In this document: positions 50,540-59,501 of the stretch, one piece after another | Position numbering within the stretch: the stretch's first letter is position 1 | How the letters are laid out: each line of letters opens with the position of its first letter | NCBI RefSeq assembly: GCF_021991875.1 | Contig: NZ_JAHLKR010000016.1 | Span: forward strand, 248,001-312,000 | Length of the DNA stretch: 64,000 nucleotides | Source: Mycetohabitans sp. B8 | GTDB lineage: Bacteria > Pseudomonadota > Gammaproteobacteria > Burkholderiales > Burkholderiaceae | Direction: 5' to 3' | Position numbers and translations under genes: made by a program | Notes under the pieces: generated by a model | Seen by the model: the letters and a program-made list of their open reading frames with translations, nothing else | Database searches by the model: none | What the model was told of the DNA's origin: nothing

Positions 50540-51748
50540 ATGAAAAAGCACCTGTTGAAAGCGATAGCCCTGTCAGCCATGAGCGTTGGTCTCTGCGGGC
50601 AGGTGTTCGGCGAAGGCGTGTATGCGCCTTATGTCGATATGACGGCATGGCCCACGCCCTCGCTTGACGAGATTGGCGTGCAGCAAGGGATCCAGCAGTT
50701 CACGATGGCGTTCGTGTTGTCCGGCGGCAACCAATGCGTGCCGTCGTGGGGCGGCGTGCAGCCGATTGGACGCGGCCAGACGTCAGATTTGCTGACTGCC
50801 ATCGCCAAGTCGATCAACAATTATCGAGCCAAGGGCGGTGAGGTATCGATTTCATTCGGCGGCCAAGCTGGCATGCCGTTGATGCAGGCATGCAGCAGCG
50901 CATCAGCGTTGGCCGCGGCGTATCAGACGGTGATCGATACGTATTCGTTGACGCATATCGATTTCGATATCGAAGGCGCGGCGCAAACGGACAGCACGGC
51001 GCTGACGCGCAATTTCCGGGCTGTACGGCAACTGCAGCACACGATGCGTACTAACGGCAAGACACTGCATGTGACGTTGACCCTCCCGGTGATGCCATCG
51101 GGGCTTACCGCCGATGGCTTGCGCGTACTCAACGCAGCACTGGACAATGGTGTGACGCTGAACACGGTCAACATCATGGCAATGGATTATGGCAAGAGCA
51201 TAACGGACATGGGTGCGGCGGCGAAACGGGCTGCCACGTCGGTCTACGCGCAGTTGGATGCGGCGTACAAGGCGGCGGGCAGCCCGAAGACCGACACCCA
51301 ATTGTGGCAAATGATCGGCGTGACGCCGATGATCGGCAAGAACGACGTGCAAGGCGAGACGTTCTCGCTGGCAGATGCGAAGGCGCTGCTCGACAAGGCT
51401 CGCTCGGATAATATCGGGCTGCTCAGCAACTGGTCGATCGGCCGGGACAAGGCTTGCGCGAGCAATAGCGGTGGCGCATCGCCCAGTTGTTCCGGCGTCT
51501 CGCAGCAACCGTATGCATTCACGCAGGTATTCCGGCAACTGGGCGGCCATTGGGGCACGGGCGTGACGCAGGACCCGTCATATGGTGGCGGCTCGCACGG
51601 TGGCAAACCGGCGCCGGGCGCGCAATGGTCCAGCTCGCAGATCTATACAGCTGGAATGACTGTCAAGTACCATGGCGTGACGTATCGCGCAAAGTGGTGG
51701 ACGCAAGGCGACGTGCCGGGCCAGTCTGAGGTGTGGGCGAAGGTCTGA
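50540..51748 (+). CDS. Secreted GH18 chitinase with C-terminal chitin-binding domain
   Basis: 402 residues. A signal peptide (about 24 residues, cleavage near VFG-EG) is followed by a GH18 barrel from VYAPYVDMTAWPTPS. The SxGG-type strand is SISFGGQ (104-110). The catalytic DxDxE is D141, D143 and E145 in HIDFDIEG, and IMAMDYG supplies the later Asp-Tyr. A short Gly/Ser linker (SYGGGSHGGKPAPG) leads to a CBM5/12 module (WSSSQIYTAGMTVKYHG to SEVWAKV). It hydrolyses beta-1,4-GlcNAc chains. A type II-secreted chitinase of this plan is known in Mycetohabitans rhizoxinica as necessary for entry into fungal hyphae (recalled). ATG 50540 follows AGGAGAAGCA. Confidence 0.94.
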   Translation: MKKHLLKAIALSAMSVGLCGQVFGEGVYAPYVDMTAWPTPSLDEIGVQQGIQQFTMAFVLSGGNQCVPSWGGVQPIGRGQTSDLLTAIAKSINNYRAKGGEVSISFGGQAGMPLMQACSSASALAAAYQTVIDTYSLTHIDFDIEGAAQTDSTALTRNFRAVRQLQHTMRTNGKTLHVTLTLPVMPSGLTADGLRVLNAALDNGVTLNTVNIMAMDYGKSITDMGAAAKRAATSVYAQLDAAYKAAGSPKTDTQLWQMIGVTPMIGKNDVQGETFSLADAKALLDKARSDNIGLLSNWSIGRDKACASNSGGASPSCSGVSQQPYAFTQVFRQLGGHWGTGVTQDPSYGGGSHGGKPAPGAQWSSSQIYTAGMTVKYHGVTYRAKWWTQGDVPGQSEVWAKV

Positions 51749-51961
51749 GTATGCCGCTGTTACGACCCGCGCCATGGCATACGCGCTGGAGTCCGCAAAT
51801 CGAGCGGTAAAAGGGGCCCGTCGGCGGGAGGCAGCCGGCTGGCCAGGCTGCTCTGGCACATCACGGCCTGTGCCAAAACCGCAGAGGAACGTGCAGCACG
51901 CCGGGCTCGGCGTGGTACGACGCGTTGCCAAGGCCCGAGCCTGGCCCGCGCGCTTGCCACA

Positions 51962-52160
51962 CTAGAATTTGTAGGACAGTGCCAGCAACGTGATGAGCGG
52001 GTCGGCGTTCAACTTTACCTTGGACGTCGCCAGCGTGGCGCCGTTCGCCGCGTTGATCGTCGTGCTCGGCTAGATTGTCAGCGGCATGTACGATATCGAC
52101 GCGGTCAACGACTCCTACGTATTGAGTGCGTGATTCAATCCGAGGTTGAAGCTCGGTGCG
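51962..52160 (-). pseudogene. OmpW-family outer membrane protein, C-terminal remnant with two stops
   Basis: The minus strand from about 52160 reads SFNLGLNHALNT, TAG, ESLTASISYMPLTI, TAG, PSTTINAANGATLATSKVKL, then NADPLITLLALSYKF and the terminator codon at 51962. The final aromatic Phe and the alternating strand pattern, with SYMPL and TSKVKLNADPLIT, match the last strands of OmpW. Two in-frame stops and loss of the N-terminal two thirds show decay. OmpW forms a small hydrophobic channel in the outer membrane. Confidence 0.75.
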
Positions 52161-52170
52161 AGCGACGAAG

Positions 52171-52186
52171 CTGTACACATATACAG
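52171..52186 (+). promoter_or_regulatory. dinB: LexA (SOS) box upstream of dinB
   Basis: CTGTACACATATACAG is a perfect match to the CTGT-N8-ACAG LexA core. TATACT follows at about 52188-52193 as a possible -10. The box is 47 bases before the dinB start, so dinB is probably DNA-damage inducible as in E. coli. Confidence 0.85.
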
Positions 52187-52232
52187 GTATACTATCGCCG
52201 TTTAGCATCATACAGCCGCCATTCCGATTACC

Positions 52233-53405
52233 ATGGTCCCGACGCGCCGGATCGCCCATCTCGACATGGATGCTTTTTACGCATCCGTCGAATTGTTGCG
52301 CTATCCCGAGTTGCGCGGCAAGGCGGTGGTGATCGGCGGTGGACGGAAGGCGGCGCCGCAAGCGCTGCCGGACGGCACGCGCCGGTTCGCCCGCTTGCGC
52401 GATTATGCTGGGCGCGGTGTGGTCACTACGTCCACGTATGAGGCACGCGCGCTCGGTGTGTTTTCCGCAATGGGCATGATGAAGGCCGCGCAGCTCGCGC
52501 CCGATGCCATTTTGCTGCCCACCGACTTCGACTTGTATCGCCACTATTCACGGCTGTTTAAAGCTGCGGTGGCGACATTCACTGATCAGGTCCAGGATCG
52601 CGGGATCGATGAGATCTACATCGACTTGACGGCGTTGCCCGACGACACGCGAGCGCTGGCGATGCACATCAAGGAGGCGGTGCGCGACGCGACCGGACTC
52701 ACGTGCTCGATCTGCGTTGCGCCGAATAAGCTGCTCGCCAAGATCGGCTCGGAGTTGGACAAGCCGGACGGCATGACGATTTTATCCATTGCCGACCTGC
52801 CGACGCGGATCTGGCCGCTGCCGGTGCGCAAGATTAACGGTATTGGCCCGAAGGCGGGCGAGAAGCTTGTGTCGCTGGGCATTGCCACCGTCGGCGATCT
52901 GGCGAAGGCTGACCCCGGACTGTTGCAAGAGCATTTTGGCCACAGTTATGCTGCCTGGTTGGCCGATGTCGCCCACGGCATCGATGAGCGGCCGGTGCAA
53001 GTCACGTCGGAGCCGAAATCGATGAGCCGCGAAACCACGTTTGAGCGCGATATGCACGTGCGCCACGACCGAGCCACGCTCTCGGCGATCTTCACGGACC
53101 TGTGCGTGCGCGTGGCGCAAGACTTGACGCGCAAGGGCTATGTCGGACGCACGGTCGGGCTGAAGCTGCGCTATGCGGATTTTCGCACCGTCACGCGCGA
53201 TGTCAGCTTGCCGGAGCCCACTGCGAACGCGGCCGTGATCCGACGCGCCGCCACCGAATGTCTGAAGCGCGTGCCGCTGGACAAGCGGCTCAGGCTGCTC
53301 GGTGTGCGGGTCAGTGCGCTGCGGCCGACGCACGCGCAGCGCTTGGCGCGTGCGCCGGTGCAACATGAACTGCCATTTGCCGAAGCGGGGACCCCAATGC
53401 AATGA
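52233..53405 (+). CDS. dinB: DNA polymerase IV (Y-family translesion polymerase)
   Basis: 390 residues. The catalytic motifs IAHLDMDAFYASVE and VQDRGIDEIYIDLTAL carry the metal-binding Asp and Glu residues. LPVRKINGIGPKAGEKL is the helix-hairpin-helix, and a little-finger domain follows. The C terminus has a clamp-binding-like HELPFAE. Performs error-prone bypass and -1 frameshift mutagenesis under the SOS response; a LexA box lies upstream. The steric-gate aromatic (F in DAFY) is in place. Intact. Confidence 0.95.
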   Translation: MVPTRRIAHLDMDAFYASVELLRYPELRGKAVVIGGGRKAAPQALPDGTRRFARLRDYAGRGVVTTSTYEARALGVFSAMGMMKAAQLAPDAILLPTDFDLYRHYSRLFKAAVATFTDQVQDRGIDEIYIDLTALPDDTRALAMHIKEAVRDATGLTCSICVAPNKLLAKIGSELDKPDGMTILSIADLPTRIWPLPVRKINGIGPKAGEKLVSLGIATVGDLAKADPGLLQEHFGHSYAAWLADVAHGIDERPVQVTSEPKSMSRETTFERDMHVRHDRATLSAIFTDLCVRVAQDLTRKGYVGRTVGLKLRYADFRTVTRDVSLPEPTANAAVIRRAATECLKRVPLDKRLRLLGVRVSALRPTHAQRLARAPVQHELPFAEAGTPMQ

Positions 53406-53479
53406 ACTGCCCCCGTGCTCCATTTGGGACGGACAGGCAGGCTGCGCCGCGCTGCAAAGCGCGAACGGGCGCGCTATCA

Positions 53480-54130
53480 CTAGCTGACTGGGAATCCGAC
53501 GCGCTCCATGGTGCCGATGTGGCGTGACAGCAATTGAGCGGCGCGCTCGAGATCATGGCCTTTCAACGCGTCGATGATCAGTTGATGATCGTGGTTCGAG
53601 CGCGATTGCCAACCGCGCGCCCGGCCGACGGCGAGTACGAAGCGCGAACTGGTCAATTGCAGCACGTCCAGCGTTGCCAGCAGGCGGGGCATCGCGCAAT
53701 GACGCACCAGCGCGTGGTGGAACGCACGGTTGGCCGCATCCCACGACGCAAGCGAATTGGCAGCGTCGCAAGCGGCGTGGGCGCTTTCGAGCGCCTCGAA
53801 ATGCTCGGCGCGCAAGTGTGGCATGGCGTGGCGCAGCGCGAGCGGTTCGAGCACCGCCCGCATGTCAGCCGCTTCCTTGATGGCGGCACGGTCCAATGCG
53901 GTGACGCGCACGCCGCGCCTGTGCAGGATCGTTACCAGTCCGATTGCCTGCAATCGCTGAAACGCTTCGCGCACGGGCACATGGCTCGCCCCAAATTCCT
54001 TGGCGATGTGATCCTGCCGAAGAGCGGTACCGCCGGCCAACTCCCCGCTGACAATACGCTCGCGCAACCGGTCGACGATATGCTCGACCAAGCTCGGCGT
54101 GTGAGTCTCGCTTAGACGCACGATGTCCAT
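53480..54130 (-). CDS. bioR: GntR/FadR-family regulator, probable biotin repressor BioR
   Basis: 216 residues. An N-terminal winged helix (ALRQDHIAKEFGASHVPVRE and RRGVRVTALD) and a C-terminal all-helical FCD domain (residues about 80-205), that is FadR-subfamily GntR. It is divergent from bioB. The intergenic region has two identical 13-bp palindromes ATAGATTATCTAT, which match the known BioR operator core of alphaproteobacteria (TTATAGAT...ATCTATAA). One is four bases upstream of its own ATG. I therefore infer it is BioR, repressing bioB and itself when biotin is ample, although a LexA-unrelated metabolite role is not excluded. Usual betaproteobacterial regulators are BirA-based, so this is unusual. 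Confidence 0.72.
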   Translation of the reverse strand: MDIVRLSETHTPSLVEHIVDRLRERIVSGELAGGTALRQDHIAKEFGASHVPVREAFQRLQAIGLVTILHRRGVRVTALDRAAIKEAADMRAVLEPLALRHAMPHLRAEHFEALESAHAACDAANSLASWDAANRAFHHALVRHCAMPRLLATLDVLQLTSSRFVLAVGRARGWQSRSNHDHQLIIDALKGHDLERAAQLLSRHIGTMERVGFPVS

Positions 54131-54133
54131 TTC

Positions 54134-54146
54134 ATAGATTATCTAT
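54134..54146. promoter_or_regulatory. BioR-like operator 1
   Basis: ATAGATTATCTAT, a perfect inverted repeat of ATAGAT/ATCTAT about one central base. It begins four bases upstream of the regulator's start codon, placed to block its transcription or translation start (autorepression). Confidence 0.75.
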
Positions 54147-54220
54147 TTTCAAGTATAGGTAAATTGACGCCAATTTCGTTATAACATCCAGGATTCTATC
54201 GGCGTGAGCGTTGTAAATAG

Positions 54221-54233
54221 ATAGATTATCTAT
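54221..54233. promoter_or_regulatory. BioR-like operator 2 within the bioB promoter
   Basis: The same 13-bp palindrome ATAGATTATCTAT. It lies exactly in the 17-base spacer between TTGTAA (54211-54216) and TATTTA (54234-54239), a plausible sigma-70 promoter for bioB. The flanks extend the near-symmetry to AATA...TATT. Binding here would exclude RNA polymerase. Confidence 0.75.
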
Positions 54234-54347
54234 TATTTAAGCCGGGTGGTCCACACCATCACGGCCATGACGCGCCAGCGACGCGCGTCACGCTTATCTG
54301 TGGCCCCCGGGCCGTTTGAGTTCCCACTCGCACAGGAGTCTCTGCAT

Positions 54348-55409
54348 ATGTTGATTAGGACAACAGAATCGTCTGCCCATTCCTTCAAGCTGTCCGGCGA
54401 CGACGCAGCGTTGTACAGCGACGACGCAGCGCCGATCCGGCATGACTGGACGCGCGAGCAAATTGCAGCGTTGTTCGATTTGCCATTTGATGATCTGCTA
54501 TATCGCGCGCAGACCGTGCAGCGACGCTATCATGCCGGCCGCGGCTTACAAATTTCGCAATTGTTATCCATCAAGACGGGCGGATGTCCAGAGGACTGTG
54601 GCTACTGCAGTCAATCGGTCCATGCCGAGACCAACTTGAAAGCGAGCGCATTGATGAGCGTGGACGCGGTGCTGCAGGCCGCCGCGCAGGCAAAGGCCGC
54701 CGGCGTGCAGCGCTTTTGCATGGGAGCCGCATGGCGCAGTCCGCGCGAGCGCGATTTGGAGCGAGTCTGCGCGATGGTCGAGGGCGTGAAGGCGCTGGGT
54801 TTGGAGACCTGCGTGACGCTCGGCATGCTGACCGACGCACAAGCGCAGCGCCTAGCAGACTCCGGCCTGGACTACTACAACCACAACATTGACACGAGTC
54901 CCGAATACTATCCATCGGTGATCACCACGCGTACGTTGCAGGAGCGGCTTGACACACTCGAGCACGTGCGCAACGCGGGCCTGAAAGTTTGCTGCGGCGG
55001 CATCGTCGGCATGGGGGAGTCGCGCGAGGATCGAGTCGGCATGTTGCAGACATTGGCCAATTTGCCGGCACACCCGGAGTCGGTGCCGGTCAATTCCCTG
55101 ATGCGGATCGAAGGCACGCGGCTCGCGCACGAGCGCGCCGTCGACGGGTTGGAGTTCGTGCGCACGATCGCGGTGGCCCGCATCGTGATGCCGACGTCCG
55201 TGATACGGCTCTCGGCCGGGCGTGAGCATATGAGCGACGAGCTTCAGGCGCTGTGCCTGTTCGCTGGCGCCGGCTCGGTGTTCATCGGCGAGAAGCTATT
55301 GACCACACCTAATCCCGCTCCCAGTCAGGACCGTGAGTTGATCGACCGGCTTGGCGTGACGAGCCAGGAGTCGACCCCGATCCAATGGTTCGCCAAATCA
55401 CGGCAATGA
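54348..55409 (+). CDS. bioB: Biotin synthase
   Basis: 353 residues from ATG 54348 (CAGGAG before it). Radical S-adenosylmethionine enzyme that inserts sulfur into dethiobiotin. The CxxxCxxC cluster site is C80, C84 and C87 in [13 protein letters not shown]. The auxiliary [2Fe-2S] ligand motifs, such as [15 protein letters not shown] and the C-terminal [13 protein letters not shown], are present. The 3' end overlaps bioF (ATGA at 55406). The enzyme is complete while bioF next door is destroyed, so it may serve imported dethiobiotin or be a recent relic. A 34-codon upstream extension lacks similarity. Confidence 0.94.
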   Translation: MLIRTTESSAHSFKLSGDDAALYSDDAAPIRHDWTREQIAALFDLPFDDLLYRAQTVQRRYHAGRGLQISQLLSIKTGGCPEDCGYCSQSVHAETNLKASALMSVDAVLQAAAQAKAAGVQRFCMGAAWRSPRERDLERVCAMVEGVKALGLETCVTLGMLTDAQAQRLADSGLDYYNHNIDTSPEYYPSVITTRTLQERLDTLEHVRNAGLKVCCGGIVGMGESREDRVGMLQTLANLPAHPESVPVNSLMRIEGTRLAHERAVDGLEFVRTIAVARIVMPTSVIRLSAGREHMSDELQALCLFAGAGSVFIGEKLLTTPNPAPSQDRELIDRLGVTSQESTPIQWFAKSRQ

Positions 55410-56385
55410 ACTCCAGGAACACTCGCGTGAAGCTGATCGAATCACTCGGGCGTGGCTTGTCGGACCTCGATGCAGACCACTTGCGCCGGCATCGGCGCAT
55501 TGCCGACAGTGCGCGCAGCGCGCGGATGAGCGTGGACGGGCGACGCATCGTGGGTTTTGCGAGTAACGACTACCTGGGATTTGCCGCGCATCCAGCGTTG
55601 ATCCAGGCGTTGGGCGACGGGGCGCGACGCTATGGCGCCAGCAGCGGGGGCCCCACCTGCTGGGCGGTCATTCGCGCGCGCATGCGCAGGCCGAGCAAGA
55701 CCTGGCCGCGTTCTGTGGCGGCTTTGTCGACGACGCTCGTGCATTGTATTTTTGCACCGGCTACATGGCGAACCTGGCCGTACTGACCGCGCTGGCTACT
55801 TGCGACGCGGCGATTTTCTCCGATGCGCTGAACCATGCGTCGCTGATCGACGGCACGCGGCTGTCCCGTGCGCGCGTGCAGATCTATCCGCATTGCGATA
55901 CCGAGACCCTGGATGCGATGTTGGGCGCGAGCGACACGGCGACCAAAGTGATCGTCAGCGATGCGGTGTTCAGCATGGATAGCGATGTCGCGCCGCTCGC
56001 GCCATTGGCCGCGCTGGCTGAGCGGCACAGCGCGTGGCTGGTGCTGGACGATGCCTACGGCTTTGGCGTGCTGGGCCGGGACGGCCGGGGCTCGCTCGAC
56101 GCAAGCGGCGTGCACAGCGAGCATATCCTCTACGTCGGCACGCTGGGAAAGGCGGCTGGAGTTGCCGGCGCGTTCGTGGTGGCCCATCCGGACGTGATCG
56201 AATGGTTTGTGCAGGGAGCGCGAACGTACATCTTCACCACGGCCGCGCCCCCCGCAATCGCGCATGCAGCATACTCGCGGCGACGTTGGACGACGCGGGT
56301 CTGTGGGTGCCGGCCATCCGGCCGCCGACGGTTCCGCCTGGCACGTCGCGGCTGCGGATCTCGCTGTCGGCCGCGCTCGTAGGCG
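55406..56385 (+). pseudogene. bioF: 8-amino-7-oxononanoate synthase, inactivated
   Basis: Starts at ATG 55406 inside the bioB stop and shows [21 protein letters not shown] one-base deletion near 55645-55655 breaks the frame at GASSGG. The other frame resumes [20 protein letters not shown] and includes [14 protein letters not shown] and a [14 protein letters not shown] with the PLP lysine. After [11 protein letters not shown] about 60 codons are missing. A further shifted segment reads [20 protein letters not shown] and the gene ends abruptly at about 56385. The second step of biotin synthesis from pimeloyl-ACP is therefore lost at this locus. Confidence 0.88.
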
Positions 56386-56403
56386 AGGCGCGAAACGTAC
56401 CAT

Positions 56404-56745
56404 TTAGATTGTCAACGTGCCGGCGTGCGAATCAATGCCGACATAGGCGCTGCGGCCAAACAGTCGGTTGTTCTGTCCGAGCACGCCCGTGGACGGACCG
56501 AATCCATTTTCCAGCAAGAACGCCGCGCGCATGCCACCCCCTAAGTCCTCCGCTGCGCGCAGCCCCCAGCGCGAGCCTTGTGTGGCGCCGCTTTGCAGCT
56601 GAAAGTTGTGTCCTCCGTTCTGGTTGATGGTGTACGTCAGGCCTTCGTCGACGATCCCGTACAGTGTGACGCTGCTTTGCGCGAGGCAAGGCGCTGCCGC
56701 ACCGATACAAGTACAGGCCAGCGCAAGCGTCATTATATTTTTCAT
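56404..56745 (-). pseudogene. General porin, truncated N-terminal fragment
   Basis: Starts MKNIMTLALACTCIGAAA, a signal peptide, then [20 protein letters not shown] and [15 protein letters not shown] with [13 protein letters not shown]. This is the start of a Burkholderia trimeric porin (about 360-400 residues normally); only 113 codons remain, then a stop. It is head-to-head at the join with the broken bioF end (about 56390), suggesting a deletion fused two genes. The promoter may still be active, since start and ribosome-binding site look intact, but the product cannot form a barrel. Confidence 0.82.
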
Positions 56746-57074
56746 CTGACTTCCTTCGATCAATGCTCGCTTGTGCCAGCGGAGCAGATAGGTAGGTGCC
56801 CGACGGCACCCACGCAGAACGATGGGCGTGTCGGAAAGGCCAGCCCAATCTAGGCGCCGGTACACAAAAAAATAATGAAAATTCCAGGCCGTTATAGTTC
56901 AAACGGTAATATCAGCCGACCGGTCTGATCGACGGCCCGCACTGCGGGGCGCTTACGCTGTACGCGGATGATCGGGATCGCACATTTCTGCGTTACGCTA
57001 CGGGGGCCGGCCAAGGGAATGTGCCGGCGTGCCCTTGCTTGGGCCGATATATGGAGGATCGACGAGACTTCACG

Positions 57075-58055
57075 ATGAACGAAAACGTACGCCAACCCTT
57101 GCCGCACATCCATAAGCTCACGCACGTTTCGCTGTCGCGCAAACTCAAGTTGCAGCAGTTGATTCTAATCGCCAAGGTCATTGACAGTGGGTCACTGCTG
57201 CGCGCTGCTAATGAATTGAGCATGACGCAGCCGGCATTGACCAAGTCCATCCAGGAATTGGAGGCATTCTTCGGCGAGGCATTGTTCGAGCGCACGAACC
57301 GCGGCGTCGTGCCAACAGAACTGGGTCGGCTACTGGGCCGTCGCGCTAAATCGATGATCACCGAACTGCGTTACCTGACCGATGAGGTCAATGCTCTGCA
57401 AAGCGGCACGGCCGGGCACGTAATCGTTGGCACTTTAATATCGGCGTCGGCCCGACTGCTGCCGGTGGCGATCCGCAAATTGAAGGAGCAGGCGCCCGAT
57501 ATGCTGATCACGGTGCGCGAGGGGGGGACCGCGCAGTTGTTCCCGGCGCTGGCGACCGGCGAGCTGGATATCGTGGTCGGCCGCTTGCCCGAGCGCGAGT
57601 TGCCGCTCGCCAATGCGTTCCCGTTGCAGCACGAGGTCCTATTCCAGGAATCGATGTGTGTGGTGGTCGGTGCCCGGCATGCGGCAGGCCTGCCCGCGCA
57701 ACCAGGCCTTGCCGACTTGACGCACTTGCCGTGGATCGTGCCACTTGGCGATTCTCCAGTCCGCTTGCGGGCTGAACGGCTGTTTCATGACGCCGGCTTG
57801 CCGATGCCGGTCGATCGTGTCGAGTCGCTGTCAATGCTGACCAATCTCGGCTTGTTGCTTGAGCGACCCTGCGCGGCGCTGATGCCGCGCGCCGCCGCAC
57901 GTCAGTTCATCGATGCGGGTTTGTTGGCGATTGTCGAGATCACCGAGGCGGCAGACTTTGGCGCCGTAGGGTTTTCGGTCCGGGCCAACAAAAAAATCAG
58001 TCCTGCGTGCATGCGCTTCGTCGCCTGCCTTCGGGAAAGCGCGGCCCTGGTTTAG
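57075..58055 (+). CDS. LysR-family regulator (GbpR/PcaQ-type) upstream of the liv operon
   Basis: About 326 residues from ATG 57075 (57051 also possible). HTH segment LKLQQLILIAKVIDSGSLLR and MTQPALTKSIQELEAFFGEA, then an effector-binding domain starting RGVVPTELGRLLGRR. The N terminus resembles the GbpR/PcaQ subgroup, which senses sugars or aromatic acids in other bacteria. It precedes the branched-chain amino acid-type ABC transporter by about 230 bases in the same direction and is a likely regulator of it. Ligand unknown. Confidence 0.87.
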   Translation: MNENVRQPLPHIHKLTHVSLSRKLKLQQLILIAKVIDSGSLLRAANELSMTQPALTKSIQELEAFFGEALFERTNRGVVPTELGRLLGRRAKSMITELRYLTDEVNALQSGTAGHVIVGTLISASARLLPVAIRKLKEQAPDMLITVREGGTAQLFPALATGELDIVVGRLPERELPLANAFPLQHEVLFQESMCVVVGARHAAGLPAQPGLADLTHLPWIVPLGDSPVRLRAERLFHDAGLPMPVDRVESLSMLTNLGLLLERPCAALMPRAAARQFIDAGLLAIVEITEAADFGAVGFSVRANKKISPACMRFVACLRESAALV

Positions 58056-58283
58056 GGCGCGCTCGACGGCGGATAGATCGCTATAACGATAAGGAATAGC
58101 GCATCCTGAAAAGGTTATTATTGTTTATGGTCAACGCCGCTTAGACTGGCTGCACTGATCTGATTCGTAGACCTGGTGCGCGGCTCGGGCAGGTCGCCGC
58201 GGGGATGTGGCGACGACATACCGGGACCCGGCCGCCGTGCCGTCCGCTGAATCGATATAACAGCCTCGTCAGGAGACCCACGC

Positions 58284-59489
58284 ATGACCGACCGAGTCGA
58301 TCACTCCGCGCTGTGGTGCTGCGGCGCCCGCATGCTGATTGCGCTGACTGCTGCCATACTGTACTCAATGCCAGCGCAAGCGGCCGAGCCGGGGCCGCTA
58401 AAAATCGGCTTCCTCGGGACATTGTCAGGACCCGGCGGCGCGCTCGGCCAGGACCAATACGATGCATTCATGCTGGCTGTCGAGCAAAAAGGCGGCAAGC
58501 TGGGCGGTGTACCGGTCCAGGTGCTGCGCAAGGACGACCAACTCAAACCGGATGTCGCGCTCCAGGAAGCCCAACAACTGATCAAACGCGATGGGGTAAA
58601 AATCATCACCGGCGTGACGTTTTCCAACGTGATGATGGCGATCCACAAACCGGTGACCCGCGCCGGCGTGTTTTTGATCGGTTCCAATGCCGGCCCCACG
58701 CAACTTGCCGGACCGGGGTGTTCGCCGCTGTTTTTCTCGACCTCATGGAACAACGACGAACTGCATGAGGCAGGGGGCCAATTGGTGCAGGACTTGGGCT
58801 ATAAGCACGTCTATGTGATGGCCCCGAACTACCAGGCAGGACGTGACGCGATCACGGGCTTCAAACGCGATTACCACGGCACGATCATCAACGAGGTGTA
58901 CACGCAGGTCAACCAGCCTGATTACTCGGCCGAATTGGCTCAGTTGCAGGCTGCGCGCCCGGACGCTGTCTATGTGTTCTATCCGGGGGGCATGGGCGTG
59001 AACTTCGTCAAGCAGTATCGGCAGGCTGGTTTGCTGGGCAAGATCCCGTTGATTTCGGCCTCGACGATCGATGGCACGACATTGCCGGCGCTCAAAGAGA
59101 TCGCGGTCGGCGCGATTACCGTCGCACCGTATGCGCCTGATCTGAAAAACGCCCAGAATGCGCAATTCGCCTCGTCGTTCGAGTCTAAGTACGGGCGCAA
59201 GCCATCGATGTACGCGGCGCAGTCCTATGATGCGGCGAACCTGCTCGATGCGGCGCTGTCGGCTGTCAAGGGCAACGTGGCGGATCGCGATGCGCTACGT
59301 GCCGCACTGCGCACCGCGCATTTTCAATCGGTGCGGGGCGCCTTCAGCCTGAAATCCAACCAATTTCCCCGTGCCGGCTTCTATCGCGTCGACGTCGTAC
59401 GCACTGCCGCCGGTGCCGCGTTTGAGAGCAAGAATCCGGTCGTGCCGAAGTCCCGCACGCCAGTCTTGCAACAGTGCAAAATGAACTGA
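58284..59489 (+). CDS. Branched-chain amino acid-type ABC transporter substrate-binding protein
   Basis: 401 residues. Signal peptide (cleavage about PAQA-AEPG near residue 35). Type I periplasmic binding fold starting PLKIGFLGTLSGPGGALGQD, then DVALQEAQQLIKRDGVK. LivJ/LivK family, which also includes amide and urea receptors such as AmiC and UrtA. AGGAG precedes ATG 58284. First gene of a five-gene liv set; its neighbours suggest an amino acid or amide ligand. The C terminus has a Cys (QQCKMN). Confidence 0.92.
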   Translation: MTDRVDHSALWCCGARMLIALTAAILYSMPAQAAEPGPLKIGFLGTLSGPGGALGQDQYDAFMLAVEQKGGKLGGVPVQVLRKDDQLKPDVALQEAQQLIKRDGVKIITGVTFSNVMMAIHKPVTRAGVFLIGSNAGPTQLAGPGCSPLFFSTSWNNDELHEAGGQLVQDLGYKHVYVMAPNYQAGRDAITGFKRDYHGTIINEVYTQVNQPDYSAELAQLQAARPDAVYVFYPGGMGVNFVKQYRQAGLLGKIPLISASTIDGTTLPALKEIAVGAITVAPYAPDLKNAQNAQFASSFESKYGRKPSMYAAQSYDAANLLDAALSAVKGNVADRDALRAALRTAHFQSVRGAFSLKSNQFPRAGFYRVDVVRTAAGAAFESKNPVVPKSRTPVLQQCKMN

Positions 59490-59501
59490 GCGGATGCCAC
59501 A

